From contig SHWP01000017.1 in the NCBI GenBank assembly GCA_009693785.1, positions 1 to 55,417 on the forward strand: DNA of 55,417 bases. The letters run 5' to 3'. Each line of letters begins with the position of its first letter. Position 1 is the first letter of the stretch. Of the stretch, positions 52,026-55,417 are shown one piece after another. Under the pieces are notes generated by a model that did no database searches, was not told where the DNA came from, and saw only the letters and a program-made list of their open reading frames with translations. A program made the translations under genes and the position numbers. Source of the stretch: Rhodospirillaceae bacterium. Its GTDB lineage: Bacteria > Pseudomonadota > Alphaproteobacteria > Rhodospirillales > Rhodospirillaceae.

Positions 52026-52883
52026 ATGATACTAGTCACAGGCGCTACGGGAAAAACCGGCAACGCAGTCGCTAAGGAGCTGGCTGCTCATAAAATTCCT
52101 TTCAGAGTGCTCGTGCGAAATGCAGAGAAGGGTGCATCGTTCAAGGAACTTGGCGCTGAAATTGCCGTGGGGGATATGGCTGATAAGGCCACCGTAAGCG
52201 AGGCCCTCAAGGGTGTCACCAAGGCGGTTCTCATCATGGCTAACGGCGAAGATCAACTTACCATCGAAAAGCAGTTTACCGATTGTGCTGTGGCAGCAGG
52301 CGTCAAGCACTTGGTGAAGCTCTCATCGATGGAGTCTGAGCCCGGAACGACCAAACCTATTCCGGCGATGCACGTCGCATCTGAAGATCATATCAGGGCG
52401 TCGGGCATGAACTGGTCGATGATACGGCCGACCTTTTTCACACAAAACTTTTTGCCGGCAGCCCGGACGATCAAGGCCAACAATGAGATCGTCTTGGCGC
52501 TTGGCAATGCGGTGGTGGCGCCAACTGATATTCGCGATGTTGCAGAAGTCATACGCATTGTCTTGACCAATGATGCCCATCTCAACAAGAGTTATGACCT
52601 GACTGGCCCGGAAGCCATGTCATTGGCTCAGGCTGCACAAAATTTCTCGAAAGTGTTAGGCCGGGAAATTCGCTATGTTGCTCAGCCGGTGGAGGACTTC
52701 CGGAAGGTATTGACGCAGGTCGGCTTGCCGGCTTGGCGTGTCAACGCAGTTTGTGACGAATTTAAGCTTCTCAGCAACAGAACCAACGCGCATACGACCG
52801 ATACGATTCAACAAATCTTGGGGCGCGCGCCTACATCGGTCGAGCAGTTCGTGAAGGATCACATCAAGCTATACCAAACGTAG
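52026..52883 (+). CDS. NmrA-like NAD(P)-binding oxidoreductase
   Basis: The 285-residue protein has a Rossmann start MILVTGATGKTGNAVAKEL, the NADPH-favouring RVLVRNAEK, DMADKATVSEALKGVTKAVL, a KLSSMES stretch, and a C-terminal NmrA-type region (GWSMIRPTFFTQNFLP-like, as NWSMIRPTFFTQNF). It resembles QOR2- or NmrA-type atypical short-chain dehydrogenases that sense or reduce quinones. GGGGAG is close upstream. It looks lower in GC than the core genes, in keeping with a transferred module. Confidence 0.85.
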   Translation: MILVTGATGKTGNAVAKELAAHKIPFRVLVRNAEKGASFKELGAEIAVGDMADKATVSEALKGVTKAVLIMANGEDQLTIEKQFTDCAVAAGVKHLVKLSSMESEPGTTKPIPAMHVASEDHIRASGMNWSMIRPTFFTQNFLPAARTIKANNEIVLALGNAVVAPTDIRDVAEVIRIVLTNDAHLNKSYDLTGPEAMSLAQAAQNFSKVLGREIRYVAQPVEDFRKVLTQVGLPAWRVNAVCDEFKLLSNRTNAHTTDTIQQILGRAPTSVEQFVKDHIKLYQT

Positions 52884-52950
52884 TGATGTCGCCGCTTTCT
52901 AGAGTCTGCCCAACGCGCGCATACACAGCCTTCAGGTGGAATAGCCAACC

Positions 52951-53057
52951 CATTGATTACAAAACAAACCTCACCGTAAACGTCGGCGGTGGGTGTAAAC
53001 CAAAACGCTCCCGCGCTACCATGCTTACACCTAGCTTTTGTTGACGAGCGCAGCGAG
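52951..53057 (+). repeat. 107-bp repeat copy A, with tRNA-Met 3' end
   Basis: This stretch aligns without gaps with 55210-55316. Both contain CTCCCGCGCTACCA, identical to the tRNA-Met 3' end (here 53008-53021). Both have one open frame ending at the TGA before the hairpin, with differences mostly at third codon positions in the first half. Confidence 0.8.
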
Positions 53058-53066
53058 GACAAAAAC
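53033..53066 (+). repeat. GAGCGCAGCGAG hairpin, copy 1
   Basis: AGCTTTTGT, then TGACGAGCGCAGCGAG, then ACAAAAAC form an imperfect hairpin. Two related hairpins lie at 55292 and 55360. It directly follows the tRNA-derived repeat A. Confidence 0.5.
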
Positions 53067-53213
53067 ACTCCCGCAATTTAGTCACTCAAGTGCTCAAGCC
53101 TGGATGGCGACCGATAACCGGCCGTAATTGCAAATAAGGCTTATCTACATTCGAGCTCTCATCTAGGCTGACGGCGTATTGTTTTCGCCAATCACCAATC
53201 ACAGGGGGAGTTC

Positions 53214-53812
53214 ATGACAATTTCAAAAGCGTTTATTTCTGCCGGCTTCGCCGTCGTGGCGTTCGCCACGATGCCAGCAAAAGCCCATATCATTATCGAG
53301 AACATGCAGGGGCGTGCAGGTTACAATGAACTGCTGACCCTTGTTGTCCCCCATGGCTGCGGGGCGGGGGCGACAACCGAACTGCGCATGAAGGTTCCGC
53401 CAGAAATTACGTTGATTGTTCCTGAGAAGGCGGTGGGTTGGCAGGTCGAATTGGTCAAGAAAAAATCAGAAAACCTGTGATGCGCGAGGGGCGGCCAATC
53501 ACTGAGGTCGTTGATGAAATTGTTTGGAAAGGCAATTCGTTGCCCACTGAAGAACTTGGCTTATTCCGATTTATGGTTGGTATGCCACGCGATGTGGGCA
53601 AAGTGGTGTATTTTAAGACGATCCAAAAATGCCAAAATACGGAAGAGAAGTGGGTCGATACCTACGAGAACGACGCCGAATATTGGCGCGTGTGGCTGAA
53701 CAAAACCCCGGCACCCTTTGCTGTGGTGGTGAAGCCAGATCGGCCTCAGCTTGGCGTTGATATGCAAACGCTCGCAAAGGCCCGTGAAGAAATGGCCGCC
53801 AAACCCAAATAA
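53214..53812 (+). pseudogene. YcnI-like (DUF1775) exported protein, frameshifted in poly-A
   Basis: ATG 53214 behind AGGGGGAG opens a signal peptide ending AKA before HIIIENMQGRAGYNELLTL, VPHGCG and a TELRMKVPPEI motif, then VGWQVELVKKK. This is the DUF1775/YcnI fold, with the mature N-terminal His as copper ligand. The frame closes at 53480. The continuation (RKPVMREGRPITEVVDEIVW, RFMVGMPRDVG, DTYENDAEYW) lies one frame over to 53812. The run of six A at 53460-53465 with one A added joins them as KKKIRKP, about 199 residues. YcnI-type proteins take part in copper handling. Confidence 0.75.
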
Positions 53813-53941
53813 ATCGCAATTATCATTTAGATGCCTAGCCTTCGTGCTTGCTGATGATGAGCAGGCACGGGGCTTGGAAGTCGATTCGTTCAGCAAGCGA
53901 AGAAATCCGCATACCGCGTGGCGTTCCCAAGGAGAACCATA

Positions 53942-54682
53942 ATGAGAATTTTTAAATCAACTTTATTGCTGGCTGCAGCAATGGTGATGTCGTGGTCAGC
54001 GATTGCAAAGGAAACCGTGGTTGTTGCGGGTGCGACGAGCAAGAGCGGCCGAGCCATTGTGAAATCGTTACTCGAACAGGGCTACACAGTTAAGGCAATG
54101 GTTCGCGATGCTGCCAAAGCGGGCGATTTAGGGGCCGGGGTGCAACTTGTCGTAGCCGATGTGACGCAGCCGGGCACTCTTAAGGACGCGGTTAAAGGCG
54201 CTGATTATATGCTGTCGTTGATTGGTGCGGTGCCATTTGGAAAGGACGTTCCCGAAGCGATTGATTTTCATGGCGTGGCGGCCCTTACGGATGCGGCCAA
54301 AGCTGCAGGGATCAAGCAGTTCGTTCATATGACAGCAATAGGTTCTGGGAGCGCCGACCCCAATGTGCAGCTCAACAAGATGTTCAATATGATTTTGATG
54401 TGGAAGGGCAAGGGTGAAGACTATATCCGCAAGTCAGGAATGGCTTGGACCATCGTCCGACCAGGAGGTCTGGAAGACTGTGAACCAGGACTTACTGGGT
54501 TGAAGGTCGGTCACATGGATGGCGCTGCCCCGGGGCGCGTATGCAGGGCTGATGCTGGCTTGGTCATGATTGCAGCAATGGGGAACAAGGAATACCAGAG
54601 CAAGACGATTTCCATCATCAAAGATCAGGCCGCAGCGGTTGATGGATGGCGCAAGGAGATTGCTGCAATCCCGAAGGATTAA
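53942..54682 (+). CDS. NmrA-like NAD(P)-binding protein with an N-terminal signal peptide
   Basis: From ATG 53942 behind AAGGAG the product is 246 residues. Residues 1-22 are a signal peptide (SWSAIA before KETVVVAGAT). The rest is an atypical short-chain dehydrogenase with VVVAGATSKSGRAIVKSLL, VKAMVRDAAK, VVADVTQPGTLKDAVKG and AWTIVRPGGLED. An exported Rossmann protein is unusual because NAD(P) is scarce outside the cytoplasm. If the start were moved to skip the leader there is no other ATG nearby. It lies in the second tRNA-bounded module. Confidence 0.8.
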   Translation: MRIFKSTLLLAAAMVMSWSAIAKETVVVAGATSKSGRAIVKSLLEQGYTVKAMVRDAAKAGDLGAGVQLVVADVTQPGTLKDAVKGADYMLSLIGAVPFGKDVPEAIDFHGVAALTDAAKAAGIKQFVHMTAIGSGSADPNVQLNKMFNMILMWKGKGEDYIRKSGMAWTIVRPGGLEDCEPGLTGLKVGHMDGAAPGRVCRADAGLVMIAAMGNKEYQSKTISIIKDQAAAVDGWRKEIAAIPKD

Positions 54683-54779
54683 GGGGCGGCTTTAGTTTGC
54701 AGTCGGACTGTCGGCCTTTGGTACGACGCCACGGATCAACGCGTTTGGAATAATGGCGGTATCGCTAAAGTAGGCGGGC

Positions 54780-54998
54780 CTAGAGCTTAAGCGTGCGAAG
54801 GCGTAGCGAATTTGCGATCACCGACACGGAACTCAACGCCATGGCCAGGGCTGCGACCATCGGGCTGAGCAGCAAGCCTAGATTGGGATAGAGCACGCCG
54901 GCGGCAATCGGGATGCCGATGACATTATATGCAAACGCAAAGATCAGATTCTGGCGGTTGTTGCTCATCGTCGCGCGGCTGAGCACGATGGCGCGACC
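54780..54998 (-). pseudogene. copA: 3' fragment of a copper-translocating P1B-type ATPase
   Basis: The minus-strand frame [55 protein letters not shown] and [10 protein letters not shown] is the last two membrane helices of CopA/heavy-metal P-type ATPases. The homology starts abruptly near 54998. Upstream is a different small frame (from 55081, [17 protein letters not shown]) that runs out of frame into it, which marks a deletion or recombination junction. Only about 70 of the usual 700-800 residues remain. Confidence 0.75.
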
Positions 54999-55209
54999 AT
55001 GAACAGGAAAAGCGTCGCTGCCAATCGAACAAATGCACCCACGCCCATAACGACGCTGGCCTCGATAAAGCTAAGCAACATGCGCGACCGCCCCATCCAG
55101 AGGTCCAAGATTAGTCTGCCAGTTTTATGAGTCCAGCGGGCTGCGGTAAGCTGGGATGGGCTAGTGACAGTATGCTAGCGTGAAGGCGATACTTTGAGTT
55201 TCTCTAAGC
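54999..55209. other. region with a short unidentified minus-strand frame
   Basis: A minus-strand ATG at 55081 (or 55096) opens a hydrophobic 39-43 residue frame that ends inside the copA fragment. It may be the N-terminus of a truncated membrane protein. No other gene is visible. Confidence 0.3.
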
Positions 55210-55316
55210 CATTGATTATAAATTGAATTTCACCGTAAACGTTGGTGGTGGGTGTAGACCAGCACGCTCCCGCGCTACCACGCTTACACCTAGCTTTTGT
55301 TGACGAGCGCAGCGAG
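55210..55316 (+). repeat. 107-bp repeat copy B, with tRNA-Met 3' end
   Basis: Gapless partner of 52951-53057. The tRNA-identical 14-mer CTCCCGCGCTACCA is at 55267-55280. The shared open frame ends SRATTLTPSFC (SRATMLTPSFC in copy A) followed by TGA. Confidence 0.8.
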
Positions 55317-55328
55317 TTTACAAAAGCT
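55292..55328 (+). repeat. GAGCGCAGCGAG hairpin, copy 2
   Basis: AGCTTTTGT (55292-55300) and ACAAAAGCT (55320-55328) are perfect 9-bp arms around a loop with GACGAGCGCAGCGAG. It follows repeat B as copy 1 follows repeat A. Confidence 0.65.
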
Positions 55329-55359
55329 GATGCCCGTAGGGGTTTTTCTTATGACGCCT

Positions 55360-55396
55360 AGATTTCGTTAATGAGCGTAGCGAGTTTACGAAAACT
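55360..55396 (+). repeat. GAGCGTAGCGAG hairpin, copy 3
   Basis: AGATTTCGT and ACGAAAACT arms surround TAATGAGCGTAGCGAG. It keeps the size and layout of copy 2 with compensating arm changes (TTTTGT/ACAAAA versus TTTCGT/ACGAAA), which argues for conserved structure. Confidence 0.6.
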
Positions 55397-55417
55397 GGCG
55401 CACAGGCGAAGCGAATT

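Noticed and set aside
52951-55316. Repeats A and B as a CRISPR array
   Set aside because: Only two copies more than 2 kb apart, 107 bp long, with a tRNA-derived core and no spacers.

Overview
The window reads as chromosomal DNA of an alphaproteobacterium. It is moderately GC-rich (an impression, not computed) and almost fully coding. The lineage call rests on gene content: a cluster of three proteobacterial-type PAS_5 paralogs, a KSGTT-type PBP1A next to prfB, GlnE beside Bcp, tyrS/anmK, and an Rrf2 regulator-cysteine desulfurase-ferredoxin-mnmA string. No order or genus is claimed. There is no rRNA, CRISPR array, transposase or integrase.

Layout. 1-4.1 kb: two paralogous multi-pass membrane proteins of unknown family flank an OprB-type porin, with three copies of a 15-bp GTAC palindrome around the porin; a small exported SHOCT-like protein follows. 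4.1-10 kb: a TetR repressor with a perfect operator against its start codon, then a YbhG-YbhF-YbhS-YbhR-type exporter; ybhF carries an in-frame palindromic repeat. 10-12.7 kb: a minus-strand group with three PAS_5 proteins (one frameshifted), DoxX and a small exported protein. 12.8-20.8 kb: aldo/keto reductase, aldehyde dehydrogenase, a large membrane protein, a frameshifted TPR/O-GlcNAc-transferase gene with a (GCCC)4 tract, and a methyltransferase. 21-26.5 kb: HicAB, a patatin lipoprotein, a beta-hydroxyacid dehydrogenase, a DUF4864-like protein, an exported methyltransferase-like protein and an unknown.

26.6-37.2 kb: PBP1A and prfB, the latter with its programmed +1 frameshift, separated by two tandem exported subtilases on the other strand. 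A degraded MAPEG gene, an exported protein with four four-cysteine repeats, a ferritin-like DUF455 protein and Bcp follow. 37.2-51.5 kb: glnE, a YhdP/AsmA-like protein, tyrS, anmK, an alpha/beta hydrolase and a sulfur-relay group (Rrf2 regulator broken by a 20-bp tandem duplication, cysteine desulfurase, ferredoxin, mnmA). Next come a HigBA module whose toxin is frameshifted and an exported rhodanese.

51.5-55.4 kb: tRNA-Met(CAT), then an accessory-looking tail. The last 14 bases of the tRNA recur twice downstream inside a 107-bp repeat, bounding two small modules that hold NmrA-like NAD(P)-binding proteins, a frameshifted YcnI/DUF1775 gene and a 3' scrap of a copper P-type ATPase. Several genes are broken by one-base contractions in homopolymers, others by a duplication, a deletion or a nonsense codon. 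Real decay and sequencing indels both need to be considered.
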